Shown piece by piece: positions 8,404 to 17,100 of a stretch of 64,000 nt of DNA. The position numbers were made by a program, and so were the translations under genes. The DNA lies in assembly GCF_900605015.1 (NCBI RefSeq), contig NZ_LR027574.1:324470-388469 (forward strand), in the 5' to 3' direction. Below the pieces are notes generated by a model. The model worked only from the letters and a program-made list of their open reading frames with translations. It made no database searches and was not told the origin of the DNA. The number at the start of each line of letters is the position of its first letter. The stretch's first letter is position 1. Source of the stretch: Olsenella sp. Marseille-P4559 (lineage in GTDB: Bacteria; Actinomycetota; Coriobacteriia; Coriobacteriales; Atopobiaceae).

Positions 8404-9777
8404 ATGTTCAACAGTCTCTCCGACCGCCTTCAGGACACCTTCGAGAAGCTTCGCGGCAAGGGCAAGCTCACCGAGGCCGACATCAACGTTGCCATGCGCG
8501 AAATTCGCATGGCGCTGCTCGAGGCAGACGTCAACTACCGCGTGGTCAAGGACTTTGTTGCCTCCTGCAAGGAGAAGTGCCTCACGGCCGAGGTCCTCGA
8601 CTCGCTCACGCCGGCGCAAAACGTTGTGCGCATCGTGCTCGACCAGCTCACCGAACTTCTCGGCACGACCGATTCCAAGCTGGTGCTGGCGCAGAACCGC
8701 ACACCCAACGTGATCATGCTCGTGGGCCTGCAGGGCTCGGGCAAGACCACGGCAGCGGCCAAGCTAGCCTATCTCCTCAAGGGACAGGGCCATTCTCCGC
8801 TGCTTGCCGCCTGCGACACGCACCGTCCTGCGGCAGCCGACCAGCTGGCCACGCTTGGTGGCGAGATTGGTGTGCCGGTCTTTCGCGGAGACGGCAGGGA
8901 TGCGGTCAAGGTTGCCTCCGAGTCGATTCGCCAGGCCGTCGACCACCTGAACGACATCGTGATCGTGGATACCGCTGGCCGCCTGCAGATCGACGAGGAG
9001 ATGATGCAGGAGGCGGTCGCCATCAAGCAGGCCGTGAAGCCCGACCAGATCCTCATGGTGGTTGACGCCATGACCGGCCAGGACATCGTGAACGTTGTCC
9101 AGACCTTTGCGGAGCGGGTGGACTTCGATGGCGTCATCATGTCCAAGCTTGACGGTGATGCCCGTGGCGGCGGCGCGCTCTCTGTTCGTGCGGTAACGGG
9201 CAAGCCCATCAAGTTTGTCTCGATGGGCGAGAAGCCCGACTCGCTTGAGGTCTTCCACCCCGACCGCATGGCCAAGCGCATCCTGGGCATGGGCGACGTC
9301 TACGGCATCATCGAGCAAGCCCAGAAGGTGGCCGACCAGGAGCAGATCGACGCTGCAGAGCGCATGCTGCGCGAGGGCTTCACGATGGATGACCTGCTCA
9401 ACCAGATGCAGCAGATCAAGCGCATGGGTGGCCTTGCCAAGATCCTCTCCGCCTTGCCTGGCGGCGACCGCGCGATGGCACAGCAGGGCGGCGTGGACGA
9501 GAACTCGCTCACGCGCATCGAGGCCATGATCCACTCCATGACCAAGGAGGAGCGTGTAAGGCCGAAGATCATCAACGGACAGCGCAGGAAGCGCATTGCC
9601 ATGGGGTCTGGCCGCAGCGTGCAGGAGGTCAACCAGCTCATCAAGCAGTGGGGCGAGATGAACAAGATGATGAGCAAGATGCGTGCGGCTACCCAGGGTG
9701 GCAGCAAGAAGCAACGTCGCCAGATGCAGTCGATGATGCGCGACATGGGCATGCCCGGAGGGCGCGGCTGGAGATGA
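8404..9777 (+). CDS. ffh: Signal recognition particle protein Ffh
   Basis: A 457-residue GTPase that binds signal sequences and 4.5S/6S RNA and delivers membrane proteins to FtsY. N domain to about residue 95; G domain with GLQGSGKTT near 108, DTAGRLQ near 190 and SKLDGDARGGG near 247; Met-rich M domain from about 300 to the end, where the RNA-binding SGRSVQEVNQ motif lies near 402. The protein ends MPGGRGWR, and its TGA (9775-9777) lies inside a 37-base palindromic repeat. The next gene downstream is on the other strand, so the smc-ftsY-ffh unit probably ends here. Confidence 0.96.
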   Translation: MFNSLSDRLQDTFEKLRGKGKLTEADINVAMREIRMALLEADVNYRVVKDFVASCKEKCLTAEVLDSLTPAQNVVRIVLDQLTELLGTTDSKLVLAQNRTPNVIMLVGLQGSGKTTAAAKLAYLLKGQGHSPLLAACDTHRPAAADQLATLGGEIGVPVFRGDGRDAVKVASESIRQAVDHLNDIVIVDTAGRLQIDEEMMQEAVAIKQAVKPDQILMVVDAMTGQDIVNVVQTFAERVDFDGVIMSKLDGDARGGGALSVRAVTGKPIKFVSMGEKPDSLEVFHPDRMAKRILGMGDVYGIIEQAQKVADQEQIDAAERMLREGFTMDDLLNQMQQIKRMGGLAKILSALPGGDRAMAQQGGVDENSLTRIEAMIHSMTKEERVRPKIINGQRRKRIAMGSGRSVQEVNQLIKQWGEMNKMMSKMRAATQGGSKKQRRQMQSMMRDMGMPGGRGWR

Positions 9778-9807
9778 GACAGGGGGACAGTCCCTTTGTC
9801 TCATCTC
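9771..9807 (+). repeat. Dispersed palindromic hairpin, copy 1 (contains ffh stop codon)
   Basis: GAGATGAGACA (9771-9781) pairs with TGTCTCATCTC (9797-9807), extended inward by GGGA/TCCC pairing, giving a stem of about 15 bp. The ffh stop codon is part of the 5' arm. Related hairpins lie at 24617-24643, 30001-30032 and 31959-31988, all with a GGGA...TCCCTTTG core. A weak T-rich stretch (GGACTTTTTGG) follows some 15 bases later, so it may serve as terminator or as a 3'-end-protecting REP-like element. Confidence 0.75.
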
Positions 9808-9820
9808 ACTCGAGGGACTT

Positions 9821-10009
9821 TTTGGCAGAAAGGCACGAATGTGCGTACGCACCACCAGTGACTTTTGACGCGGCTCCGACATTTGCCCAGTTGGCCGGGT
9901 GGGCTATGGCAGAAATGGGCGGTTGAGCGTACGCACGAAGCCAGAAATCTGACAATCGGACTCCTACGAGGAGCCATTTGGGCGGAAAGGTGCCGTCGTG
10001 CGTACGCAC
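9821..10009. repeat. Three spaced copies of a ~30-bp unit ending in GTGCGTACGCAC
   Basis: The palindrome GTGCGTACGCAC occurs at 9841-9852 and 9998-10009, and as GAGCGTACGCAC at 9925-9936. Each copy is preceded by a related segment of about 20 bases (TTGGCAGAAAGG, ATGGCAGAAATGG and TTGGGCGGAAAGG), so the unit is about 30 bp with periods of 84 and 73 bp. The whole 340-base gap 9778-10117 has no plausible coding sequence. The units could be protein-binding sites or mobile palindromic repeats. Confidence 0.7.
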
Positions 10010-10117
10010 AAGGGGTGATAGTTGCCACTGTCGACAAAAGCTGCCATCGGGGCGATCACAGGGCGCCTGTCCTTCTCGGCGCCTGTCTGCGTCTGTTGCG
10101 TAGCCGGTGTGCGCGGC

Positions 10118-11578
10118 CTACTCGTGGATGATGACGACGTCACCCACGTTGCACAGCGAGTAGAGCTGCTCGCCCTTCTCGTACGAGAGGTTGATGCAGC
10201 CATGGCTGCCGTTCGTGAGGTAGATGTCGCCACCAAAGGCCGAGCGCCACGGCGCGTTGTGGAAGCCCATGAGGTTACCAACGACGCCCATCCAGAAGTC
10301 GACGTGGCTCACCCACTGCGGATTGCCCGACTCGTTGTTGGGGCCGACGAGCGTCGATGGGCTCTGCTTGTTCGTGATGGTCCACGTACCCTGCGTGGTG
10401 CTGCGGTTGAGGTTGGGCTGACCGGTCACGATGTCAGCCTCCCAGATAACGGAGCCATCGGAGTCAAAGAAGATGGCGTGCTGGTCGGAGATGTCGACGT
10501 CGATGAAGCGCGTGGGCCAGTCCTGCCCACCGGGGTTGTACGTGGCAGCAGAGTCGTAGCAGGGAAGCTCAAGCGTGGTGGGAGAGCCGGACACGATGTT
10601 TCTGTAAATGTCCTGAGCTGCCTCGATGCCGTTGATTGACCACCCGTAGACACCGCCGGCGGCAACGGACTCCTGGACGCCATCGGGGCGCGTGTAGGTG
10701 CGCGCCGTGCCAACGGAGTCGGTCTTAGCGGAGAGGTCGCCCTTTGCCCATGTGGTGATGGCATCCTGGTCGAGGGTTATCGAGAGGTCGTCTCCAATGG
10801 TCACCCACTGCGAGATGAGGTCGGCGTCAACGGTCGTGACCTCGGTGCCTCCCAGCGTGAGCGTGACGGTTGCCCCGAGCATGGCGTTTGCGGTGCTCAA
10901 CGCAGCGTCGACGGACTCTCCGCCCTGAAGCGATTCGTCTCCCAACTCGATGGAGGTGGCAAGTGAGCGGACCTTCTCTGCGATGGTCTGGGTGGCGCTT
11001 GCCTGGTTGATGCGATTGGCCTGCGCCGTGCCCGATGCCACATAGGCCTTCTTCTCGGAGTCGTAGGAAATCCCTGTGGTGTTGGTCCCATCGTCCGCCG
11101 CGGCCACGGCGCTCACGGCGTTTGCAAGTGCGGTGGAGATGCCCGTTGGGTCAAGGCTCACATAGGTGGAGGCGTCTCCGGTGGAGAGGCTCTGGTCCTT
11201 GCCCTGCGCCAGCTCGACGGGCCACGCCCAAGGGCGCTGTTGGGCTATGGCGGCACGTGCGGCAGCCTCCCCATCGTAGGCGAGGGAGACGTCGGCCGCA
11301 GCAAGGTCGAACGACACTCCGTCACCGGAGACGGTCGCCTTCCAGCCGGACACCTTGGTTGTCGAGAGCGAGGTGGCTACGTCATTCACGCTCATGAGCG
11401 AGACGTCCTGGCCGTCGAGGGTGGTCGATGGCATGAAGAAGAAGCTGAAGTATGCCACACCTCCCAGGTAGATGGCGAAAATGACGGCGAATGCGATGGA
11501 CAGGACAATGATGGGGCCACGGCTCGAGTGCTTCTCCGGCTTGCTTGCGAAGTGAGCGCCGTGCGTAGATTGTTCCAT
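10118..11578 (-). CDS. L,D-transpeptidase (YkuD family) with N-terminal membrane anchor
   Basis: A 486-residue cell-wall enzyme predicted to make 3-3 peptidoglycan cross-links or attach proteins to peptidoglycan outside the membrane. A single helix (about residues 24-48) anchors it, with a short cytoplasmic N-terminus. Residues about 50-330 form repeated beta-rich segments resembling the peptidoglycan-binding domains that precede YkuD in Gram-positive homologues. The catalytic YkuD domain occupies about 360-486, with active-site Cys461 in SHGCIN and the upstream His in LMGFHNAPW. It is the only minus-strand gene in the first 25 kb and is divergent from the methyltransferase gene. The ribosome-binding site (AGGGGA) is rather distant, so the exact start is less certain than the identity. 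Confidence 0.9.
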   Translation of the reverse strand: MEQSTHGAHFASKPEKHSSRGPIIVLSIAFAVIFAIYLGGVAYFSFFFMPSTTLDGQDVSLMSVNDVATSLSTTKVSGWKATVSGDGVSFDLAAADVSLAYDGEAAARAAIAQQRPWAWPVELAQGKDQSLSTGDASTYVSLDPTGISTALANAVSAVAAADDGTNTTGISYDSEKKAYVASGTAQANRINQASATQTIAEKVRSLATSIELGDESLQGGESVDAALSTANAMLGATVTLTLGGTEVTTVDADLISQWVTIGDDLSITLDQDAITTWAKGDLSAKTDSVGTARTYTRPDGVQESVAAGGVYGWSINGIEAAQDIYRNIVSGSPTTLELPCYDSAATYNPGGQDWPTRFIDVDISDQHAIFFDSDGSVIWEADIVTGQPNLNRSTTQGTWTITNKQSPSTLVGPNNESGNPQWVSHVDFWMGVVGNLMGFHNAPWRSAFGGDIYLTNGSHGCINLSYEKGEQLYSLCNVGDVVIIHE

Positions 11579-11766
11579 GGTGATGGCAGTTTCCCCTCAA
11601 CATCGGGCGGTTTGCCGCCTCGGTATACTTGTCATGTTTGTCTATAGTAGCCCAAGGCGGCGTGGCGTCCGGCTGTGATAGAGAAAAGCTCCAAAGGCCA
11701 CGATGGCTTGGGCGCCCGCCAAGGCGCGAGATGCTACTAGGCAGTTCGTCGAGGAGGACGGAATTC

Positions 11767-12594
11767 GTGGACATGCAGGTTATACGCATCGAGACCGCCG
11801 AGGATGCGCGGGTTGACGCCTACGTTAGGCTCACCGACCGCCAACTTAGAAACAGGCTTGAGCCCGAGAAGGCCGTGCTCATCGCAGAATCGCGACTCGT
11901 CGTGGAGGTTGCGCTGGATGCGGGTCTCGAACCCCTTTCGTTTCTGGTGGACGACGCAAGGCTCGAGTCATGCGCGGACCTCATTGGGCACGCGGGCTGT
12001 GTCGCATACGTCCTTCCGCACGACCAGATGGAGCTTCTCACGGGCTTCAATGTGAACCGGGGGCTGCTCTGCGCCATGCGCCGGCCTTGCCCTCGCACGG
12101 TTGACCAGGCCCTCCTCGGCGCTCGCCACGTTGCCGTCCTCGAAGACCTTGTCGACGTCACCAACGTAGGCGCGCTCTTCCGCTCGGCCGCGGCTCTCGG
12201 TGCCGATGCCGTGCTCCTCTCTCCACGCTGCGCAGACCCCTTGAGCAGACGGGCGGTGCGCGTCTCGATGGGAGCGGTCTTTCGGGTCCCATGGGCGCGC
12301 GTCGAGGGGAACGCCTGGCCGGAAGGCATCGTAGACCTCCTCGATGACCGTGGCTTTACCTGCCTCTCGATGGCGCTCGAGAAGGAGGCCGTGCCCATAG
12401 ACGACCCGTCGATAGCGTCTGCCGATAAGGTCGCGCTCTTCTTTGGTTGCGAGGGCTATGGGCTCGACCGCAAAACCCTAGACGCCGCCGGGCGTTCCGT
12501 GATCATCCCGATGTCGAATGGCATCGATTCGCTCAATGTCGCCGCATCCTCGGCGGTCGCCTTTTGGGAGCTCTTTGCCCGCAGGCGCCGATAG
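11767..12594 (+). CDS. TrmH/SpoU family RNA 2'-O-ribose methyltransferase
   Basis: A 275-residue SAM-dependent methyltransferase of the knotted SPOUT class acting on tRNA or 23S rRNA. The N-terminal 100 residues form the substrate-binding domain (L30e-like). The SPOUT core carries LEDLVDVTNVGALFRSAAALGADAVLL (motif 1, with the conserved N and R), FFGCEGYGL (motif 2) and IPMSNGIDSLNVAASSAVAFWE (motif 3), the SAM-binding knot. The start is taken as GTG at 11767 because GAGGAGG stands at 11751-11757; an ATG at 11773 would be 15 bases away. The exact target nucleotide cannot be read from the sequence. Confidence 0.88.
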   Translation: MDMQVIRIETAEDARVDAYVRLTDRQLRNRLEPEKAVLIAESRLVVEVALDAGLEPLSFLVDDARLESCADLIGHAGCVAYVLPHDQMELLTGFNVNRGLLCAMRRPCPRTVDQALLGARHVAVLEDLVDVTNVGALFRSAAALGADAVLLSPRCADPLSRRAVRVSMGAVFRVPWARVEGNAWPEGIVDLLDDRGFTCLSMALEKEAVPIDDPSIASADKVALFFGCEGYGLDRKTLDAAGRSVIIPMSNGIDSLNVAASSAVAFWELFARRRR

Positions 12595-12712
12595 CCTGAC
12601 GCGGCCGGCGACGCCAGCCGCGCGCGTCCGTGCGTCTCGCCGAAATCACGGCGCCTCTCTTGCCTCGCCGGTACAGACTGAGACGATACAGCCGACACAG
12701 GGAGCAAACCAC

Positions 12713-14608
12713 ATGCAGGAAACAGACGCCGCACAGCTCAAGTACCTGGAGCTTCTATCCGAGAAGTTCCCCACCACCCAAGCCGCGTTTACCGAGATCA
12801 TCAACCTAGAGGCCATCCTCAACCTGCCCAAGGGCACAGAGCACTTCGTCTCGGACGTCCATGGCGAGTACGAGGCGTTCGAGCACATCCTCAACAACTG
12901 CTCCGGTGTCATCCGCGAGCGCGTGGAGGGGGTCTTCAACCTCGAGCTCACGGCAAGCGAGCAGGCAGACCTCTGTACGCTTGTCTACTACCCGTCCGAG
13001 AAGCTCCGTCGCCTGCGCGAGGAGGGGGTGGCCACCAGCGAGTGGTACGCCATCACGCTCATGCGCCTCGTCCGTCTCGCCAGGCGCCTTTCCGGCTCCT
13101 ACACCCGATCCAAGGTGCGCAAGGCGATGCCTGTGGCCTACGCCTACATCATCGACGAGCTCCTGCACATCTCGCCAGACGAGCGCGAGGCACGCCTTGC
13201 CTACCACCAGCGCATTATCGATACGATCATCGACACCGGCTCGGCGGACGACTTCATCTGCTCGCTCGCGGCGCTCATCAAGCGGCTGGCCGTTGACCAC
13301 ATGCACCTGGTGGGCGACATCTTCGATCGCGGTCCCCACGCCGACAAGATCTGCGACCGCCTCATGGGATATCACTCGATTGACGTCGAGTGGGGCAACC
13401 ACGACATCGTGTGGATGGGCGCCGCCTCCGGTTCGGCTGCGTGCCTGGCGGCCGTGATTCGCAACAACATCCACTACGAGAGCCTCTCGATTCTCGAGAG
13501 CGCCTACGGTGTGAGCCTGCGCGAGCTCGCGCTCTTCTCCGAGGCGACTTACACGCAAGACGACGGCATGACGCCTATGGAGAAGGCCATCTCGGTCATC
13601 CTGTTCAAGCTTGAGGGACAGGTCATCATGCGCCATCCCAACTGGCACATGGAGGGCAGGCTCCTGCTCGAGCACGTAGACGCCGCCCGGGGTGTCCTTG
13701 AGCTTGGCGGCAACGAATACGAGATGCGTACGCGCGACTTCCCCACGCTCGACCCCGCGCACCCCTACGAGCTATCCAAAGACGAGAAGCGCGTGATGGA
13801 CGGCCTCATGGATGCCGTTCGCTCCTCGGACAAGCTCCGTGCCCACATTGGCTTCCTGTACGATCATGGCGCTGCCTATCTGGTGCGCAACGGCAACGCA
13901 ATCTTCCATGCGTGCGTGCCCATGAACGAGGACGGCACCTTCCGCGCCGTGCGTCACCAGGACAGATTCCTTGCCGGCCGCGCGTACTACGACTATGCCG
14001 ACCGCCTTGCGCGCCAGGCGTGGCATGAGCATGACCAGGTCTCTCTCGACTGGATGTGGTACCTCTGGTGCGGGCGCTACTCGCCGCTTTCGGGGCGCGT
14101 GGTGAAGACCTTCGAGCGCACCTACCTCACCGACCGTGCCGCCTGGGAAGAGCCGAGAGACCCGTACTTCAGACTCACCGAGCGTCCAGAGGTCGCGCGG
14201 CGCATCCTCTCGGAGTTTGGGGCAGACCCGGTGCACGGCCACATCATCAACGGCCACACTCCCGTGCATGTCTCGGAAGGGGAGAGCCCCGTCAAGGCGG
14301 GAGGTCTTCTCGTTGTGATAGACGGTGGCTTCTGTCAGGCCTACCACAAGACCACGGGCATTGCGGGCTACACCCTCATCTCGGACCCCAGGGGCATGCG
14401 CATCAAGGCCCACCGTCCCTTTGGGACCATCGCTGACGTGCTCGACCTCAACGCCGACATCATGAGTGACGACGACCGCTTCGAGATACACCCTCGGCCC
14501 AAGACCATTGGTGACACCGATACGGGCACCCAGATTCGCGGGCAGGTGGCAGACCTGAGGGCGCTGCTCGAGGCGTATCGCACGGGCCTTCTGTCCGAGA
14601 GGGGATAG
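12713..14608 (+). CDS. fbp: Fructose-1,6-bisphosphatase, class III
   Basis: A 631-residue enzyme of gluconeogenesis that hydrolyses fructose 1,6-bisphosphate to fructose 6-phosphate. It belongs to the large class III (Firmicutes YydE/Fbp) type, related to metallophosphoesterases: VSDVHGEYEAF near residue 45 (the D-x-H metal ligand), GDIFDRGPHADKI near 202, WGNHDIVWMGA near 226, and GHIINGHTPV near 507. Length fits the family (Bacillus about 670). The ATG at 12713 follows an AGGGAG ribosome-binding site. A GC-rich imperfect hairpin lies in the 118-base gap upstream. The reading frame extends further 5' but overlaps the methyltransferase gene. Confidence 0.93.
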   Translation: MQETDAAQLKYLELLSEKFPTTQAAFTEIINLEAILNLPKGTEHFVSDVHGEYEAFEHILNNCSGVIRERVEGVFNLELTASEQADLCTLVYYPSEKLRRLREEGVATSEWYAITLMRLVRLARRLSGSYTRSKVRKAMPVAYAYIIDELLHISPDEREARLAYHQRIIDTIIDTGSADDFICSLAALIKRLAVDHMHLVGDIFDRGPHADKICDRLMGYHSIDVEWGNHDIVWMGAASGSAACLAAVIRNNIHYESLSILESAYGVSLRELALFSEATYTQDDGMTPMEKAISVILFKLEGQVIMRHPNWHMEGRLLLEHVDAARGVLELGGNEYEMRTRDFPTLDPAHPYELSKDEKRVMDGLMDAVRSSDKLRAHIGFLYDHGAAYLVRNGNAIFHACVPMNEDGTFRAVRHQDRFLAGRAYYDYADRLARQAWHEHDQVSLDWMWYLWCGRYSPLSGRVVKTFERTYLTDRAAWEEPRDPYFRLTERPEVARRILSEFGADPVHGHIINGHTPVHVSEGESPVKAGGLLVVIDGGFCQAYHKTTGIAGYTLISDPRGMRIKAHRPFGTIADVLDLNADIMSDDDRFEIHPRPKTIGDTDTGTQIRGQVADLRALLEAYRTGLLSERG

Positions 14609-14757
14609 CCGGGGTTGACTGTAGCCCTCGTCCGGCGCGTCCCCTGCGCGCCGCGTGCGGCACTTGTGAATGGTTGTTGCGCGAACACGATCGAAGCACG
14701 GCAAATGGGTACGCTAAAGCCAGGTTCTTGCACGGCACCGGACGAAAGGGTCCACAG

Positions 14758-16659
14758 ATGGACATGGATGACAACAAGAGACGCAGGTCGATGCTGGTCT
14801 ACGTGCTCATCGCGATTGTGGTGTACCTCGCGGTGAGCCAGACGCTCTACCCCAACCTGGTAAGCTCCCGAGTGACCGAGACCAGCTACTCTCAGTTCCT
14901 CGAGGATGTCGACAACAAGAAGGTTGTCGCCGCCGAGATTGACACGAGCAACTCCACGATCAAGTACACCGAAGGCACGGGCGACTCGCAGAAGGTCTAC
15001 AGCACAACCGCCTGGCCCAACGACGACAGCCTTGCAACCACGCTCAAGGAGCATGGCGTTGACATGACGGCGTCGATTCCCGATACCTCCGGTGACCTGT
15101 GGCTCTACATGTTCATCGCCTATGGGCTGCCGCTCGTCGGACTGCTCCTGCTCGGCTGGTGGGCAAACCGCCAGATGAAAAAGCAGATGGGCGATGATGG
15201 CCCATCGATGAACTTTGGCGGCGGCTTTGGCATGGGCGGCGGCCTTGGGCGCTCCAACGCCAAGGAGGTCAAAGGCGAAGACACCGGTGTCACATTCAAA
15301 GACGTCGCAGGCCAGGACGAGGCCAAGGAGTCGCTTCAGGAGATCGTCCACTTCCTCAAGAACCCCGGCAAGTACAACGAGATTGGTGCCAAGTGCCCCC
15401 GCGGCGCGCTGCTCGTGGGCCCTCCGGGCACGGGCAAGACGCTGCTTGCCAAGGCCGTTGCAGGTGAGGCGGGCGTGCCCTTCTTCCAGATCTCCGGCTC
15501 CGAGTTTGTCGAGATGTTCGTTGGCCGCGGTGCCGCCAAGGTGCGTGACCTCTTCAAGCAGGCCAAGGAGAAGGCCCCCTGCATCGTCTTCATCGACGAG
15601 ATCGACGCCGTGGGCAAGAAGCGCGACATGTCAATAAACTCCAACGACGAGCGCGAGCAGACGCTCAACCAGCTCCTCTCCGAGATGGACGGCTTCGACA
15701 ACCACAAGGGCATCGTTGTCCTCGCCGCAACCAACCGCCCCGAGACGCTTGACCTGGCATTGCTCCGTCCCGGCCGCTTTGACCGCCGCATTCCCGTTGA
15801 GTTGCCCGACCTTGCCGGCCGCGAGGCCATCCTCAAGATCCATGCCAACGACGTCAAGATGGATCGTGACATCGACCTCAGCGTGATTGCCCGCTCGACG
15901 CCTGGCGCCTCCGGTGCAGACCTTGCCAACATCATCAACGAGGCCGCCCTTCGCGCCGTCCGCTACGGCCGCAGCCGCGTCTCGCAGGGGGACCTCGAGG
16001 AGTCCGTCGACGTGGTTATCGCCGGCGAGAAGAAGAAGTCCACGGTTCTCTCCGAGCACGAGAAGGAAGTCGTGGCCTACCACGAGACCGGCCACGCCAT
16101 TGTCGCGGCCATGCAGAGCGGCTCTGCCCCCGTGCAGAAGATCACGATCGTGCCGCGCACCTCGGGCGCCCTGGGCTTTACCATGCAGGTGGAGGAGGAC
16201 CAGCACTTCCTCACCACGCGCAAGGAGGCCAAGGACAAGATCGCGGTGCTCTGCGGCGGCCGTGCGGCAGAGGAGCTCATCTTTGGCGAGATGACCACAG
16301 GCGCCTCGAACGACATCGAGAAGGCAACGCAGATCGCGCGCGCCATGGTGACCCAGTACGGCATGTCCGACAAGTTTGGCATGGTGGCCCTGGGCCAACA
16401 GCGCAACCGCTACCTTGGCGGCGGCCAGGAGCTCACGTGCTCCGAGGGTACTGCCCAGGAGATTGACACCGAGGTCCAGACGCTCGTCGAGGAGGGCCAC
16501 GCACAGGCCATAGAGACCCTCAAGGCCAACCGCTTCAAGCTCCACGAGATTGCCCACTACCTCCAGAAGAAGGAGACCATTACGGGCGAGGAGTTCATGA
16601 AGATGCTCAAGCGCGACGACGGCTTTGCCCCGCAGTTCTCCGCCCAGAGCGCGCAGTAG
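14758..16659 (+). CDS. ftsH: ATP-dependent zinc metalloprotease FtsH
   Basis: A 633-residue membrane-bound AAA+ protease that extracts and degrades membrane and regulatory proteins. Two membrane helices (about residues 12-31 and 114-136) enclose a small outside domain. A Gly-rich linker leads to the AAA module with Walker A GPPGTGKT near 221, Walker [13 protein letters not shown] near 277 and the second region of homology through about 335. The zinc site HETGHA is near 442, with the third ligand Asp in the GASND segment near 520. The ATG at 14758, preceded by AAAGGG, gives the usual length; an upstream in-frame start would add 28 atypical residues. Confidence 0.95.
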   Translation: MDMDDNKRRRSMLVYVLIAIVVYLAVSQTLYPNLVSSRVTETSYSQFLEDVDNKKVVAAEIDTSNSTIKYTEGTGDSQKVYSTTAWPNDDSLATTLKEHGVDMTASIPDTSGDLWLYMFIAYGLPLVGLLLLGWWANRQMKKQMGDDGPSMNFGGGFGMGGGLGRSNAKEVKGEDTGVTFKDVAGQDEAKESLQEIVHFLKNPGKYNEIGAKCPRGALLVGPPGTGKTLLAKAVAGEAGVPFFQISGSEFVEMFVGRGAAKVRDLFKQAKEKAPCIVFIDEIDAVGKKRDMSINSNDEREQTLNQLLSEMDGFDNHKGIVVLAATNRPETLDLALLRPGRFDRRIPVELPDLAGREAILKIHANDVKMDRDIDLSVIARSTPGASGADLANIINEAALRAVRYGRSRVSQGDLEESVDVVIAGEKKKSTVLSEHEKEVVAYHETGHAIVAAMQSGSAPVQKITIVPRTSGALGFTMQVEEDQHFLTTRKEAKDKIAVLCGGRAAEELIFGEMTTGASNDIEKATQIARAMVTQYGMSDKFGMVALGQQRNRYLGGGQELTCSEGTAQEIDTEVQTLVEEGHAQAIETLKANRFKLHEIAHYLQKKETITGEEFMKMLKRDDGFAPQFSAQSAQ

Positions 16660-16711
16660 CGGCGCAGCGTCGGACCCGGCGCCCCGGTTCGGGGGTGTCA
16701 TGAAACATCAG

Positions 16712-16756
16712 GTGCCGCGCGGGCCCATGTGTCCGCGCGGCACGCCGCTCTTTCCG
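16712..16756 (+). terminator. Probable terminator after ftsH
   Basis: An 11-bp perfect stem, GTGCCGCGCGG (16712-16722) with CCGCGCGGCAC (16733-16743), around a 10-base loop. It is followed by GCCGCTCTTTCC, a weak pyrimidine tract. It separates ftsH from the T-box leader of ileS. Confidence 0.6.
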
Positions 16757-16794
16757 GGTGAAATCCGTCAGCGACGCGACGAGTCCGGCGAACG

Positions 16795-16803
16795 TGCTAT
16801 CAT
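16795..16803 (+). promoter_or_regulatory. Candidate promoter of the ileS T-box transcript
   Basis: TGCTATCAT is an extended -10 element (TG-N-TATCAT) about 15-20 bases before the first conserved T-box bases. No convincing -35 box is seen. Confidence 0.4.
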
Positions 16804-16818
16804 GCAGCCCCGAAGGCT

Positions 16819-17074
16819 GTGAAGGGGACAGGTAGCCTCGGTGTGCGTCATGAGGAGCGAGCGGGGATGGTGGGAGCCCGCCTTGGCGTCCGTCGCAAGA
16901 TCACCCCGGAGCCGCGGCCCCAAAGCGGGAGGTTTTCTCGCCCGCAAGTAGGCGTCGACGGAGTGGCCGCCGTGACAGGCCAGCCGAGTTTGGCGGAATG
17001 TTCGCTCGCTGGGTGGTCATAAGCGAAGTGTGAAGTGAGCGCTTCGTCCCAGCAGGAGGGACGGGCGCTCTTTT
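16819..17074 (+). promoter_or_regulatory. T-box leader controlling ileS
   Basis: An RNA leader that senses uncharged tRNA-Ile. A short Stem I holds the actinobacterial block GGGGATGGTGGGAGCCCG (16863-16880), followed by AAGATCACCCCGGAGCC (16898-16914), in which ATC (16900-16902) is the isoleucine specifier codon. The T-box core GGGTGGTCAT is at 17011-17020; its TGGT (17014-17017) is complementary to the ACCA end of tRNA-Ile. It sits in an antiterminator helix, TTCGCT (17001-17006) with AGCGAA (17022-17027). An intrinsic terminator follows at 17037-17074, so control should be by transcription attenuation. This identification is by direct reading of conserved blocks, not by a covariance search. 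Confidence 0.85.
17037..17074 (+). terminator. Attenuator terminator of the ileS T-box
   Basis: GAGCGC (17037-17042) pairs with GCGCTC (17065-17070) and CGTCCC (17045-17050) with GGGACG (17058-17063), followed by TTTTG. It stands 27 bases before the ileS start codon, between the T-box antiterminator and the ribosome-binding site. Confidence 0.8.
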
Positions 17075-17100
17075 GTGCCCGCGAGATGGAGGTTTTCCAG

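Noticed and set aside
9821..10009. The three GTGCGTACGCAC units as a CRISPR array
   Set aside because: Units are imperfect, spacing is uneven (84 and 73 bp), spacers exceed CRISPR size and there are no cas genes.
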